DNA of 64,000 bases, taken from positions 3,034,001-3,098,000 of the forward strand of contig NZ_CP082839.1 in NCBI RefSeq assembly GCF_019930585.1, given 5' to 3'. Position numbers and translations under genes: made by a program. Origin of the DNA: Sphingomonas nostoxanthinifaciens (GTDB taxonomy: Bacteria > Pseudomonadota > Alphaproteobacteria > Sphingomonadales > Sphingomonadaceae). Positions 20,960-30,835 of this stretch are shown piece by piece. The first letter of the stretch is position 1; the number at the start of each line of letters is the position of its first letter. The notes under the pieces were generated by a model, which was not told the DNA's origin, ran no database searches, and saw nothing but the letters and a program-made list of their open reading frames with translations.

Positions 20960-20991
20960 GATGTGTCTTCCCTTGTTGGTTTCGGTTGAGA

Positions 20992-21780
20992 TCAGTGAAG
21001 GTTGATGGCGTCGTTCAGGTAGAGCGACGTCAGGAGCGCGAACACATAGGCCTGGATCGCGGCGACCAGCAGCTCCAGCGCCGAAATGCCGACGATCATC
21101 ACGAAGCTGAGGATCGCGACGACCGGGCCGAGCGGGCCGCCGGCGTGGATGCCCTGCACGATGAAGCTGGCGAACACGTCGAGCAGGATGTGCCCGGCAG
21201 TCATCGCCACAAACAGTCGCAGGCCGAGGCTGAATGGCCGCACCAGGAAGCTCGCCAGCTCGATCACGAAGATCAGCGGAATCATCAGCTTCGGCGTGCC
21301 GTGCGGGATGAACAGCGAGAAGAAGTGGAAGCCATGCTTCAGGAAGCCGACGATCAGCACGATCGAGAAGCTGAAGAAGGCCAGAACCGCCGTGACGGTG
21401 ATGTGGCTCGTCACGGTGAAGGGGTGCCAGCCGGGCACGATGCCGAGCGGGAACAGTCCGATGAAGTTCGCGAACAGGATGAACATGAACAGCGAGAAGA
21501 CGTAGGGCGTGAAATGCCGCCCCTTCGGCCCGATGCTGCTCGTCATCATATTGTCGACGAACGAGGTAACGCCCTCGACCGCAGCCTGCCAGCGACCGGG
21601 CACGAGCGAGCGCTTCATGCCGCCCAGCATGAACACCCACAGCACCGCCATCGTCAGCACCATGAACAGTGCCGAATTGGTGAAGCTGATATCGTAGCCG
21701 CCAAGCATCAGGTGCCGGCCCAGCACGGGCTCGACCTGGAACTGGTGCATCGGATCGATACCGGACCCCTCAGCCGCCAC
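20992..21780 (-). CDS. atpB: F0F1 ATP synthase subunit a
   Basis: Membrane stator that forms the proton half-channels. About 262 residues from a GTG at 21780 ([14 protein letters not shown]), which matches the family N-terminus better than a TTG three codons upstream. Five to six membrane helices are visible; the essential arginine is in the helix with [14 protein letters not shown] near residue 190. It lies between the AtpI-like gene and atpE. The F1 genes are not in the window, as is usual for alphaproteobacteria, which keep F0 and F1 in separate operons. Confidence 0.95.
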   Translation of the reverse strand: MAAEGSGIDPMHQFQVEPVLGRHLMLGGYDISFTNSALFMVLTMAVLWVFMLGGMKRSLVPGRWQAAVEGVTSFVDNMMTSSIGPKGRHFTPYVFSLFMFILFANFIGLFPLGIVPGWHPFTVTSHITVTAVLAFFSFSIVLIVGFLKHGFHFFSLFIPHGTPKLMIPLIFVIELASFLVRPFSLGLRLFVAMTAGHILLDVFASFIVQGIHAGGPLGPVVAILSFVMIVGISALELLVAAIQAYVFALLTSLYLNDAINLH

Positions 21781-21829
21781 TCGCTTCAACCCCCAAAATC
21801 AACGTCTTGATATGCCCAAAGCGCCCGGA

Positions 21830-22162
21830 TCACTCCGGACGCTCGCTAGAAATCCGTATGATGTTCCTGAAAGCGACCACAACCCCAAGGGCCAGCAGCG
21901 CCAACAGGAACCATGGCGTCGTGCCGAACCAGCGGTCCAGCAACCAGCCGATCAGCGCGCCGCCGGCCGGGCCCGCGACAAGCTCGGTCAGAACCCGGCT
22001 TCCCTGGCGATAGCCCGGCTCGGGCTTGCGCTGGGCCGTGCCCGTCCGTGCCTGCTCGGTGTCCGTGGCAGCCTTCAACTGCGCATCCAGCGTGGAGAGC
22101 CGGGCGTCGCCAAAGGAATGTCGGTCACCGATCGGACCCTGCCCGGGCTCGTTTGCCGCCAC
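21830..22162 (-). CDS. atpI: AtpI/AtpZ-like ATP synthase accessory membrane protein
   Basis: A 110-residue protein at the head of the F0 operon. The C-terminal half has two membrane helices: VLTELVAGPAGGALIGWLLDRWF (about 58-80) and TPWFLLALLALGVVVAFRNI (about 82-102), typical of the AtpZ/AtpI family that assists c-ring assembly or carries magnesium/calcium. No ATG fits; I chose the GTG at 22162, preceded by a GGAGAG ribosome-binding site. The 49-base gap to atpB and the same direction put it in the operon. Confidence 0.8.
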   Translation of the reverse strand: MAANEPGQGPIGDRHSFGDARLSTLDAQLKAATDTEQARTGTAQRKPEPGYRQGSRVLTELVAGPAGGALIGWLLDRWFGTTPWFLLALLALGVVVAFRNIIRISSERPE

Positions 22163-22320
22163 GCTCTCTCCATCCAACCCGTATCGGGCCGGCCGGCGAT
22201 CGCGCCGGCGGGCGAGCCCGTCAGGCCCGGTCCCTTTAAGTAGGGGGTAAGCCCGAGTCAATAAAGCGGGTTCGGGACGCCACTTGGTGCCTTCCGCGAT
22301 CATGGCTAGGCTCGGTGTCC

Positions 22321-23007
22321 ATGAGCGACGCCGATCCCGCCACCGACGCCAGCGGCCATCGCGAGCGGCTGCGCCGGCGGCTGCTCGACGGCGGCGAGGA
22401 TGCGCTGCTCGATCACGAGCTGATCGAATATCTCCTCAGCCTGTCGATCCGGCGGCAGGACACCAAAGGGATCGCGCGACGGCTGCTGGCGGAGTTCGGC
22501 AGCTATGGCGCAGTGATCGCCGCCGATCCCGAATCGCTCGCCCGCGCCGGACTGGGCGAGACGAGCGTCGCCGCGCTCAAGATCGCGCACGCCTCCGCGA
22601 TCCGGCTGCTGCGCGGCGAGGTCGCGCAGCGCCCGGTGCTGGCGAGCTGGCAGGCGCTGGCCGATTATCTGCGCGCACTGATGGCGCACCGCATGACCGA
22701 GAGCGCCCGCGTGCTCCACCTCAACACCAAGAACGTCCTGATCCGCGACGAACTGGTGTCGGAAGGCTCGATCGACCAGGCGGCGATCTATGTGCGCGAG
22801 GTGGCGCGCCGCGCGCTGGAGCTGGGCTCGGCCGCGATCATCCTCGTCCACAACCACCCCAGCGGCGATCCCACCCCGTCGCGGCAGGATATCAGCCTCA
22901 CCCGCGAAGTGGTGGCGGCGCTGCGGCCGCTCGGCATCCAGGTCCACGATCACGTCATCGTCGGCACGCAGGGACAGACGAGCCTGCGCGCGCAGGGGCT
23001 GATATGA
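22321..23007 (+). CDS. radC: RadC family protein (JAB/MPN metalloprotease-like domain)
   Basis: A 228-residue protein of the RadC family. An N-terminal helix-hairpin-helix region (about 15-100, with SIRRQDTKGIARRLLAEFG) is followed by a JAMM metal site: the glutamate near ISEG/VSEGSID and HNHPSGDPTPSRQD near residue 178. RadC was named for DNA repair in E. coli, but that role has been withdrawn or disputed; its activity is uncertain. A GTG six bases upstream (22315) is an alternative start. The gene stands alone, divergent from the ATP synthase operon and followed by purB. Confidence 0.92.
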   Translation: MSDADPATDASGHRERLRRRLLDGGEDALLDHELIEYLLSLSIRRQDTKGIARRLLAEFGSYGAVIAADPESLARAGLGETSVAALKIAHASAIRLLRGEVAQRPVLASWQALADYLRALMAHRMTESARVLHLNTKNVLIRDELVSEGSIDQAAIYVREVARRALELGSAAIILVHNHPSGDPTPSRQDISLTREVVAALRPLGIQVHDHVIVGTQGQTSLRAQGLI

Positions 23008-23031
23008 ACGGCGCCCGTCATTGATGCCTGC

Positions 23032-23052
23032 GCGCGCCGCTGGTAGGCGCGC
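23032..23052 (+). terminator. Short GC hairpin after radC
   Basis: GCGCGCC and GGCGCGC form a 7-bp stem around a seven-base loop in the 76-base gap between radC and purB, followed by a short pyrimidine stretch (ATTCCCTT). A weak, possibly Rho-dependent stop. Confidence 0.35.
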
Positions 23053-23083
23053 CGCATTCCCTTAATCGTCGAAAGCCGCCGAC

Positions 23084-24394
<1,311 letters not shown>

Positions 24395-24416
24395 AACGGC
24401 GAGCGCCGGGCGCGAC

Positions 24417-24590
24417 TCAGCAGGCCGCGGCGGCACCGCAGTCGGGCTGTTCCTGGCGGGCCGCGAGCAGCTCGATCACCAAGGACAGGTGGGCAGCCAG
24501 CGCATATTCGCGCTGGGTCATCAGCATACCGTCGGCTTCACGCAGCAGGACAAGACATCGCTGGATCATCATCGGACTCATCATCGTCAT
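24417..24590 (-). CDS. 57-residue protein of unknown function
   Basis: A small gene read on the minus strand with an AAGAGGTG ribosome-binding site just before ATG 24590. The product starts MTMMSPMMIQRCLVLLREADG, is methionine-rich at the N-terminus, has a likely helix at about 10-45 (LLREADGMLMTQREYALAAHLSL in two parts) and ends with two cysteines (PDCGAAAAC). It has no signal peptide. Clean start signal, sensible amino-acid composition and a position that fills an otherwise empty 450-base gap argue that it is real. I recognise no family. A second in-frame ATG follows at codon 3. Confidence 0.6.
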   Translation of the reverse strand: MTMMSPMMIQRCLVLLREADGMLMTQREYALAAHLSLVIELLAARQEQPDCGAAAAC

Positions 24591-24847
24591 CACCTCTTTT
24601 CGGGTTGAAAGTGTGCGCGAGCTAACGGCTGACGGCCGATTCCGGAACCCGGCAGGGGTTAAGACTCGGTCAAGCCTTGTAAACGACGCCCGAAAAGTGG
24701 CTCCAACCGCGCAAAGTTCGCAATTCGAACTCCACCGGATGACGTAAAATACGGGTGGTTGATGCTTTAGTCCTTAACGCCCGATCGGCGTTGTTCTTCC
24801 CTGCTCCGGTGCGAGGTAACCCGGTCTCACCTTCCAGGGAGGCCGCA
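24591..24847. other. Non-coding 257-base region between divergent genes
   Basis: This stretch separates the 57-residue gene (minus) from the PEP-CTERM-like gene (plus). It has a lower GC content than its neighbours, including AAAATACGGGTGG and TTGATGCTTTAGTCC, and must hold both promoters. A GGGAGG ribosome-binding site precedes the ATG at 24848. I see no hairpin, riboswitch or further reading frame that I can support. Confidence 0.5.
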
Positions 24848-25681
24848 ATGAAGCGTTCACTTGCTATCCATCTTGCCCCGGTCGCACTTCTGCTGTGCGG
24901 CACCGGAGCCCAGGCCACCACCACTCTCACCAGCGCCGCTTCCGCGGTTTCGACCAGCCTCAACGTGGCTGGCGTCGTGAAAGTAAACACCACCATCGCC
25001 GGCGTCTCGGGCACGGCCGGCACGGCTTACGACAACACGGGTAACGTCGCCAGCGTCAACCTGACCACGCCGTTGGTCAGCGGCATCGTCAGCGCCGGCA
25101 GCAAGGTCACGACCGGCGTCGTCTCGACCGAGGCCTTTTCCTCGGCGCCCTGGTCGGCCACCGGCACCGCCAACGTCGCCGGCGCGAACATCGCGCTCTA
25201 TACCCAGCTGCTGAGCGCCATCCCGCTCACGTCGATCGGCATCTCGCTCAACGCGATCAGCTCGATGACGACCGTCGGCCTGGGTGCCAACGGCTATTAC
25301 GGCACGGGCAGCTCGAGCATCGCCGGCCTGGCGCTGTCGGGCTCGGTACTCGGTGCGCTCGGCATCAACACGTCGCTGATCTCGAACCCCAGCGCCAGTA
25401 CCGTGCTGGCGACGCTGCCGGGCCTGACGCTGACGCTCAACGAGCAGATCACCTCGACACTGACCAACGGCCTGTCGATGAGCACCAATGCACTCCACCT
25501 GGCGCTCAATGATTATGCGTTCGACGGCCAGCTGCTCTCGGGCGACATCATCCTCGGCCATTCCGAGGCATCGATCACCGGCGCGGTGCCCGAGGCATCG
25601 AGCTGGGCAATGATGGTGGTGGGCTTCGGCCTGCTGGGCGGGCTTGCCCGCCGACGTAAGCCCGTTCCGCTCAACGCCTGA
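24848..25681 (+). CDS. Secreted Ser/Thr/Ala-rich protein with PEP-CTERM-like sorting signal
   Basis: A 277-residue exported protein. Signal peptide at 1-25 (MKRSLAIHLAPVALLLCGTGAQA). The mature part is rich in Ser, Thr, Ala, Gly and Val, with many short strand-forming stretches, and has no catalytic motif. The C-terminus has VPEASSWAMMVVGFGLLGG and a basic RRRK tail, which is the PEPxxWA-CTERM layout with the second proline replaced by alanine (PEA). Base and codon use look like the rest of the window. Presumed surface or exopolysaccharide-associated protein; function unknown. I chose the ATG at 24848 because it begins the signal peptide. Confidence 0.85.
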   Translation: MKRSLAIHLAPVALLLCGTGAQATTTLTSAASAVSTSLNVAGVVKVNTTIAGVSGTAGTAYDNTGNVASVNLTTPLVSGIVSAGSKVTTGVVSTEAFSSAPWSATGTANVAGANIALYTQLLSAIPLTSIGISLNAISSMTTVGLGANGYYGTGSSSIAGLALSGSVLGALGINTSLISNPSASTVLATLPGLTLTLNEQITSTLTNGLSMSTNALHLALNDYAFDGQLLSGDIILGHSEASITGAVPEASSWAMMVVGFGLLGGLARRRKPVPLNA

Positions 25682-25706
25682 CCCCCCCGACAGGCGACGG
25701 AACGGC

Positions 25707-25734
25707 CCCCTTCCGCCTTTCGAGGCGGGAGGGG
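25707..25734. terminator. Hairpin after the PEP-CTERM-like gene
   Basis: A 12-bp stem (CCCCTTCCGCCT pairing with AGGCGGGAGGGG, one G-T pair) closes on a stable TTCG tetraloop, 25 bases after the stop of the plus-strand gene and in front of the convergent phosphomannomutase gene. There is no long T-run, so bidirectional action is inferred. Confidence 0.6.
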
Positions 25735-25761
25735 ATACTCTCCCCGATCATCGAGATCGGC

Positions 25762-25836
25762 ATGCTCCTGCGCAGGCGGGGGCCCGGCGGCCAAAATGGC
25801 GCACCTGGCCCTGGACCCCCGCTTCCGCAGGAGCAT
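25762..25836. repeat. Palindrome before the end of the phosphomannomutase gene
   Basis: ATGCTCCTGCGCAGGCGGGGG (as two parts, 25762-25782) is matched inverted by the sequence ending at GCAGGAGCAT (25836), with a few mismatches, leaving a GC-rich middle. It resembles the other intergenic palindromes at 13.9 and 53.9 kb in position and in its CTGCGCAGG core. Confidence 0.6.
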
Positions 25837-25848
25837 AACCTTACCGCG

Positions 25849-27231
25849 TCAGTGCCCCGCCTGCGGGCCGCGCTCCAGCCCTGACAAGGCGAGCTGCTCG
25901 TCGATCTGCGCCAACAGCCGCGCGAGCCCCGCCTCGTCCTTCGCCTCCGCCCGCGCGACCAGCACGTCCTGCGTGTTCGATGCGCGCAGCAGCCACCAGC
26001 CATCCACCGTATCGACCCGCGCGCCATCGGTGCGGTTCACGTCGGCGCCGCTGGCCTCAAGCCGGTCCAGCACCTCGTCGACCACTGCGAACTTGCGGCT
26101 CTCGTCGACCTGGAAGCGCATTTCGGGCGTGTTGACCAAGGCAGGCATCGCGCTCTTCAGATCGGTCAGCGAGCCGCCCAGCACGCGCACCGCGCCCATC
26201 AGACGAACCGCCGCATACAGCGCATCGTCGAAGCCGTAATATTCGTGGCGGAAGAAGATATGGCCCGACATCTCGCCCGCGAGCGGGCTGTCGGTCTCCT
26301 TCATCTTGACCTTGATGAGGCTGTGGCCGGTCTTCCACATCAGCGGCGTGCCGCCCAGCTCGGCGATCCGGTCGTAAAGCGCCTGGCTCGCCTTCACGTC
26401 GGCGATGATCGTGGCGCCCGGCTCGGCGCGGAGCACCGGCTCGGCGAGGATCGAGAGGATCTGGTCGCCCCACACCACCCGGCCCGCGCCGTCGATCGCG
26501 CCGATCCGGTCGGCATCGCCATCGAACGCGATGCCGAAATCGAGCCCCTTCTCGGCGACCAGCACCTTGAGGTCGGCGAGGTTCTTCTCCTCGGTCGGGT
26601 CGGGATGATGGTTGGGGAAGCTGCCGTCTATCTCGGTGTAGAGCAGGTGATGCTCGCCAGGCAGCCGTGCGACCAGTTTCTCCAGCACACGCCCGCCGGC
26701 ACCGTTGCCATTGTCCCAGCCGATGCGGAAGGCGCCGCCCGAATAGCCGGCGAGCAGCCGTTCGACGTACATATCCTCGATATCATAGTCGGAAACCTCG
26801 CCGGTCCCCTCCTCCCAGTCGCCCGCCTCGGCCATCGCGCCGATCGACTGGATCTGCTCGCCGAAGAAGGGCCCGTGCTGCAGCACCATCTTGAAGCCGT
26901 TATATTCGGCCGGGTTGTGGCTGCCGGTGATCTGGATCGCGCCATCCACCTCGATCACGGCTTCGGCGAAATAGAGCATCGGCGTCGGGCCGAGGCCGAT
27001 GCGCACCACGTCGACACCGCTGCCGGTCAAACCACGCACCAATGCTTCCTCCAGCACCGGCGACGAGACGCGACCGTCGCGGCCCACCGCGACGCGCGTA
27101 CCACCGGCACGGCGCACGTGCGTCGCGAAGCCGCGCCCGATCGCATAAGCGTCGTCAGGCCCCAGCGTCTTCCCGACGATGCCGCGTATGTCATACTCGC
27201 GAAGCGAGGTGGGGTCGAAACGGTGGGCCAT
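25849..27231 (-). CDS. manB: Phosphomannomutase / phosphoglucomutase
   Basis: Interconverts hexose 6- and 1-phosphates to supply sugar nucleotides for polysaccharide and lipopolysaccharide. The 460-residue protein shows the four-domain alpha-D-phosphohexomutase layout: [11 protein letters not shown] near the N-terminus, the phosphoserine loop [13 protein letters not shown] near residue 98, the magnesium loop DGDADRIG near residue 240, the sugar-specificity loop GEMSGHIFF near 330 and the C-terminal phosphate-binding region RASNTQD. The dual PMM/PGM specificity is by resemblance to AlgC/ManB. I chose the ATG at 27231; upstream in-frame codons are not conserved. Confidence 0.92.
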   Translation of the reverse strand: MAHRFDPTSLREYDIRGIVGKTLGPDDAYAIGRGFATHVRRAGGTRVAVGRDGRVSSPVLEEALVRGLTGSGVDVVRIGLGPTPMLYFAEAVIEVDGAIQITGSHNPAEYNGFKMVLQHGPFFGEQIQSIGAMAEAGDWEEGTGEVSDYDIEDMYVERLLAGYSGGAFRIGWDNGNGAGGRVLEKLVARLPGEHHLLYTEIDGSFPNHHPDPTEEKNLADLKVLVAEKGLDFGIAFDGDADRIGAIDGAGRVVWGDQILSILAEPVLRAEPGATIIADVKASQALYDRIAELGGTPLMWKTGHSLIKVKMKETDSPLAGEMSGHIFFRHEYYGFDDALYAAVRLMGAVRVLGGSLTDLKSAMPALVNTPEMRFQVDESRKFAVVDEVLDRLEASGADVNRTDGARVDTVDGWWLLRASNTQDVLVARAEAKDEAGLARLLAQIDEQLALSGLERGPQAGH

Positions 27232-27279
27232 GATCACTCCTGTTCGGTGATCCCCTATACGCCCGACCACCGTTACGGT

Positions 27280-27681
27280 TCAGCGACGACCCCGCAGCAG
27301 CGCGTCACGCGCGGCATTCACCTCGGCGGCGAGATCGGCCGAGCCGCCGTGATCGGGGTGGACCCGTCCGACCAGCCGGCGATGCGCGGCGCGGATCGTC
27401 TCGGGCGACGCATCCGCGGGAACGTCGAGCACCCGCCGCGCGCGATCGAGCGTCATTTGTGGGGCGCTGCGCGGCGGGCCCGCACGCCGGAACCACAGCC
27501 ACCAGCCCGCGCCGCCGAGCCCGATCAGGCCCGTCAGTTCCTCGCCGCGCGACAGCAGCCGCAGGCCGACAAGTGCGGCGGCCACCGCCGCGACGTCGCC
27601 GATGCGCATCGCCTGCGCGTCGCGCGTCTTCCACGCCCACCAGCCGACCGCCATCGCGGCCAGAAGGATCAGGCCGGTCAC
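27280..27681 (-). CDS. Membrane-anchored J-domain protein
   Basis: A 133-residue protein starting at a GTG (27681) that overlaps the mipZ stop by four bases (GTGA). The N-terminal half has two short hydrophobic segments (LILLAAMAVGWWAW, about 4-17, and DVAAVAAALVGLRLL plus LIGLGGAGWWLWF, about 28-65). The C-terminal half is a J domain (about 78-133) with the HPD tripeptide in VHPDHGGSADLAAEVNAARDALL. It should stimulate an Hsp70 (DnaK) at the membrane. Tight coupling to mipZ suggests production together; a link to division-site placement is inference only. Confidence 0.85.
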   Translation of the reverse strand: MTGLILLAAMAVGWWAWKTRDAQAMRIGDVAAVAAALVGLRLLSRGEELTGLIGLGGAGWWLWFRRAGPPRSAPQMTLDRARRVLDVPADASPETIRAAHRRLVGRVHPDHGGSADLAAEVNAARDALLRGRR

Positions 27682-28469
27682 GCCGCCTCGGGCTGCCGCG
27701 CGGGCGTCGCTTCGGGCAGCTGGAGCCCGGCGATCAGTTCGCGCAGCTCGCCACGCGCGGCGACATGCGCCAGCCCGGCATCCTGGCCGATCGCTGCGAG
27801 ATCGAGCAGCGTCAGCCCCTTGGGAAACAGCTCGCGATAGATCACGCGCTCGGACAAACCGGGGATGACGCGGAAGCCGACCCGCTTGGACAGTTCGGCC
27901 AGCGCCAGCGCCACGCGCTTCATGTTGCGCGCCTCCAGATGCTGGAGGCGGTTGCGCAGCACCACCCAGTCGACCGTGCCGCCATCGGTCTTGGCGCGGG
28001 CCTTGCGCGCATCCCACACCAATTCGGCATAGAAGCTCGGCCGCTTGACCTTGTAGCTGTCGGAATCGACCTGACCGATCAGGTCGAGATCGACGAAGCT
28101 GTCGTTGATCGGGGTGACGAGCGTGTCGGCGGTCGAGATCGCGGCGCGGACATAATCGTCGTCACGGCCCGGCGTATCGACGATCAGCATATCGGCATCG
28201 GCGGCGAGCGCGTCGAGTTGCGCACGGATGTCATTGTCCTTGGCCGGATCGAACGTGGCGTAGATCGGCATCGGCAGATCGAGCCCGTCGCGCTTCATCA
28301 ACACGGCGCGATTGTCGAGATAGCGGCCGAGCGTGCGCTGGCGCGTATCGAGATCGAGCGTCGCGACGCGCGCACCCCGCGCGGCGAGCGCCACGGCGGT
28401 ATGCACGGCGCTGGTCGACTTGCCCGAACCCCCTTTTTCATTGGCGAAGACGATGCGGTGCGCGGCCAT
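27678..28469 (-). CDS. mipZ: Division plane positioning ATPase MipZ
   Basis: ParA/MinD-like ATPase that forms a pole-to-midcell gradient and restricts FtsZ assembly to midcell in Caulobacter. The 263-residue protein has the deviant Walker A NEKGGSGKST near residue 9 and the MipZ-specific blocks DLDTRQRT, DSFVDLDLIG, DWVVLRNRLQHLEARN and KRVGFRVIPGLSERVIYRELFPKGLTLLDL, which set it apart from generic ParA proteins. The ATG at 28469 opens the family's usual N-terminus (MAAHRIVFANEKGG). parB is not in the window. Its stop overlaps the start of a J-domain gene. Confidence 0.93.
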   Translation of the reverse strand: MAAHRIVFANEKGGSGKSTSAVHTAVALAARGARVATLDLDTRQRTLGRYLDNRAVLMKRDGLDLPMPIYATFDPAKDNDIRAQLDALAADADMLIVDTPGRDDDYVRAAISTADTLVTPINDSFVDLDLIGQVDSDSYKVKRPSFYAELVWDARKARAKTDGGTVDWVVLRNRLQHLEARNMKRVALALAELSKRVGFRVIPGLSERVIYRELFPKGLTLLDLAAIGQDAGLAHVAARGELRELIAGLQLPEATPARQPEAA

Positions 28470-28595
28470 GATTCTTTCCGTCGAGGATTGCTGTCCGGCG
28501 TTTAGTCGAACCCGCACGAGTGGCGCAACGCCGGCCCTCAAGGATGGTGACCAAGCGTCGTTAACAGGGAGAGACGAAGCGAAAGGTCAAGGCGT

Positions 28596-28877
28596 ATGTC
28601 ACGGATGGCGCAGTGGGACGAACTGTACGAAAGTGCCTCATGGGGCGACGAAGTCGCCGCGTTCGAGCTGGCGATGGGCCATGCCAGCGGCAGCGGCGGG
28701 CTGGCGGTCGACCTGGTCAAGGCGCATTGCTGGTTCAATGTGGCGGCGGCGCGCGGCTATGAGCCGGCAGCGGCATGGCGCAGCGAAATCGCGAGCGAGA
28801 TGACCGCGCGGCAGGTGTCCGATGCGCAGAAGCTCGCCCGCGCGACGCTGTCGGCCGGGATGAAGCGCGCGGCGTGA
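28596..28877 (+). CDS. Small Sel1-repeat-like protein
   Basis: A 93-residue protein, likely one to two Sel1-type helical repeats: WGDEVAAFELAMGHASG (about 16-32) and DLVKAHCWFNVAAARGYEPAAAWRSEIASEMTARQ, the second with the A-x-x-W-F-x-x-A-A-x-x-G core. No signal peptide. Such proteins usually mediate protein contacts. The TCAAGGCGT-like sequence before the ATG is a weak ribosome-binding site; a second in-frame ATG lies three codons in. It diverges from mipZ. Confidence 0.75.
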   Translation: MSRMAQWDELYESASWGDEVAAFELAMGHASGSGGLAVDLVKAHCWFNVAAARGYEPAAAWRSEIASEMTARQVSDAQKLARATLSAGMKRAA

Positions 28878-29015
28878 AGCCTGCCGATCGGCGCCTTAAG
28901 AAGTCATACGAGGCCGATTGATCGGCCGATACTTTTCATGGCCGGTCGATTTGAAGTAGATCGTGGTTAACAATTCCCCTATACTACGCTGAGTCGTCTA
29001 TGGGGGAAGACTGTC

Positions 29016-29630
29016 ATGAAGATATGGCCTCTGGCAGCTTGCGCTGCGTGCATCTACACACCAGTCGACGCAACGATTTAAACCCAAAGCTTCTATTCAG
29101 AGTTCCAGTCGCACGGAACGATGGTCGGCGCGGCGTTTTTGCCGCGTGTGAGCGGACCGATCGCCGCTATTTCGATCGACTTCACAAGTACGCTCGAAGA
29201 CGGATTCCACGATTCCGTGCCATATACGGGTCAGTTTGATTATACTGGCTGGCTCGGGATCGAAGTGGGGGGCACAGGCTTCTTCGACCTGCTGAATCCC
29301 ATCTCCGGCAAGGTTACGTGCGTGGTCAGCGAGATATATTGCGACCTGTCGTTGTCCGCATCGTATCATTATGATCTGACCTCGTCTCAAATCAGTGTTT
29401 TGACGGGCACCGGAACGTCTCCTATTCGCGTCGCGGCGGACAGCATGGCGTTCCTCAGGGGCGAAGGCGCCGAGGTCGGCGCGATCTCCGCGAGCGGCAC
29501 GATCACCTATACGTTGATCGACCCGGGGGGGGTGCCCGAACCGTCGACCTGGGCGATGATGGTCGGTGGGTTCGGCATGGCCGGCACCGCGCTGCGTCAG
29601 CGCCGCCGGCTGACGGTCCGGGCAATCTGA
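29016..29630 (+). pseudogene. PEP-CTERM protein gene interrupted by an in-frame TAA at codon 22
   Basis: A GGGGGAAGA ribosome-binding site precedes ATG 29016, which opens a signal peptide (MKIWPLAACAACIYTPVDA) and then hits TAA at 29079-29081. The same frame stays open for another 182 codons to 29630 and ends in VPEPSTWAMMVGGFGMAG plus a basic RQRRR tail, a clear PEP-CTERM signal. The two pieces therefore belong to one export-targeted protein of about 204 residues whose reading is broken by a single codon. An internal start at 29121 would lack a signal peptide and could not use the sorting signal. Nonsense mutation, stop readthrough or a base-calling error would explain it. Confidence 0.75.
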
Positions 29631-29639
29631 CGATCGCGG

Positions 29640-29663
29640 GGAGCGGGCCTGCGGGCCCGCTCC
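29640..29663. terminator. Hairpin between the broken PEP-CTERM gene and the acyltransferase gene
   Basis: A perfect 10-bp stem (GGAGCGGGCC with its complement) on a four-base loop, followed by TTCCTGT on the plus strand, lies between convergent genes and can stop transcription from either side. Confidence 0.65.
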
Positions 29664-29678
29664 TTCCTGTAGTTCGCG

Positions 29679-30809
29679 TCAGGCGCCGATGCGACGGCGC
29701 AGGCGGGCGCGGATCGGCACGTCGTAGAAGGTGAACGCCACCCACGCGACGAGCAGCACGAAGGCGAGCAGAGCGGTTCCGATCACCCACGACGCCCCGG
29801 TCGACGGGTGCGCGGTCGCGACATAGTTCATCCACGCATAAGCGAACGGAAAGTGGGTGATGTAGAGCGGATAGGAAATCCGCCCGCTCGCCTTGCACAG
29901 GCCGATCATACCGGCGCCCGCATCCGAATGCGCGCCCAGCAGCACGATCGCAGGGAAGAGCAGCACGACGCAGGCAGCCTCGTACAGCCCGTTCCAGCGA
30001 ATGCCGTGCGCATCCGGCAAGGTCGGCATGGCGAAGGCCACGATCAGCACCAGGCTGAGCGGCAACAGGCCCAGCCGCACGCGCGGCAGCCGATGACGCA
30101 CGCGATACAGCCAGAGGCCAATGACGAACGGATAGGCGAGCCGCACCGGCGCCATCCAGAGCTTGTCCCAGCCCCAGCCGCGATCGAGCGTGCCCAGCGC
30201 CAGCCCGCTCGCCACCAGTGCCACGGCAGCCAGCACCGCCACCAGCCCCAGCGCGCGCGCCGAAAGCCGCCGCAGCGCCAGCGCATAGGCGATATTGCCG
30301 ATATATTCCTGCAGCAGCGTCCAGCACGGTCCATCGAGCGGATGCGTATCCTCCCAGCGGTTGGGCAAGGGCCGGCTTGGCAGTAGCAGCAGCCCGAGCG
30401 CGAACGCCGTCATCACGGCCTTGAGCGGCGCAGCCTGCGCCCCGCCCGCGAAGGGATCGAGCAGGTAGCTCGCCAGCCCCAGCGTCACGCCCAATACCGC
30501 CAGCGGGTGCAGCCGGATCAGCCGCAGTGCGAGGAAGTGGCGCACCGTCATGCGCGGCCAGCGATCGTCATAGGCATAGCCGATGACGAAGCCCGACAGC
30601 GCGAAGAAGAAGTCCACCGCCAGCGGCGCATGATGCAGCACCACCTTGTCGCCGAGGAAGCCGACGGTGATGCCCTGGATATGAAACAATACGACCAGCA
30701 AAGCCGCCGTGCCGCGCAGCCCGTCGAGCACCTCGAAATGCTGCTTGCCCGTGGCGGTCGCGTCGGGCGCACCGGCGCCAGCCGATGCGGTCAGTTCATC
30801 CGCGCGCAT
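29679..30809 (-). CDS. Acyltransferase family 3 membrane protein (OafA/YrhL-like)
   Basis: A 376-residue integral membrane protein with about ten hydrophobic helices. The N-terminus has the family motif FEVLDGLRGTAALLVVLFHI (about 26-45), with the catalytic histidine in LFHI, and FFFALSGFVIGYAY near residue 70 follows. Such enzymes O-acetylate or succinylate surface polysaccharides or lipids. Substrate unknown. It is the last gene of a minus-strand run (DUF3572, HAD, RidA, FemAB-like GNAT) with a 26-base gap from the preceding gene, which might link it to cell-surface modification. Confidence 0.88.
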   Translation of the reverse strand: MRADELTASAGAGAPDATATGKQHFEVLDGLRGTAALLVVLFHIQGITVGFLGDKVVLHHAPLAVDFFFALSGFVIGYAYDDRWPRMTVRHFLALRLIRLHPLAVLGVTLGLASYLLDPFAGGAQAAPLKAVMTAFALGLLLLPSRPLPNRWEDTHPLDGPCWTLLQEYIGNIAYALALRRLSARALGLVAVLAAVALVASGLALGTLDRGWGWDKLWMAPVRLAYPFVIGLWLYRVRHRLPRVRLGLLPLSLVLIVAFAMPTLPDAHGIRWNGLYEAACVVLLFPAIVLLGAHSDAGAGMIGLCKASGRISYPLYITHFPFAYAWMNYVATAHPSTGASWVIGTALLAFVLLVAWVAFTFYDVPIRARLRRRIGA

Positions 30810-30835
30810 TATCCCCTCCTCCTCGCTGCCGGCCG

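Noticed and set aside
29121..29630. A 169-residue protein from an internal ATG as a functional gene
   Set aside because: It would carry a sorting signal with no signal peptide; the frame continues upstream to a proper signal peptide interrupted by one stop.
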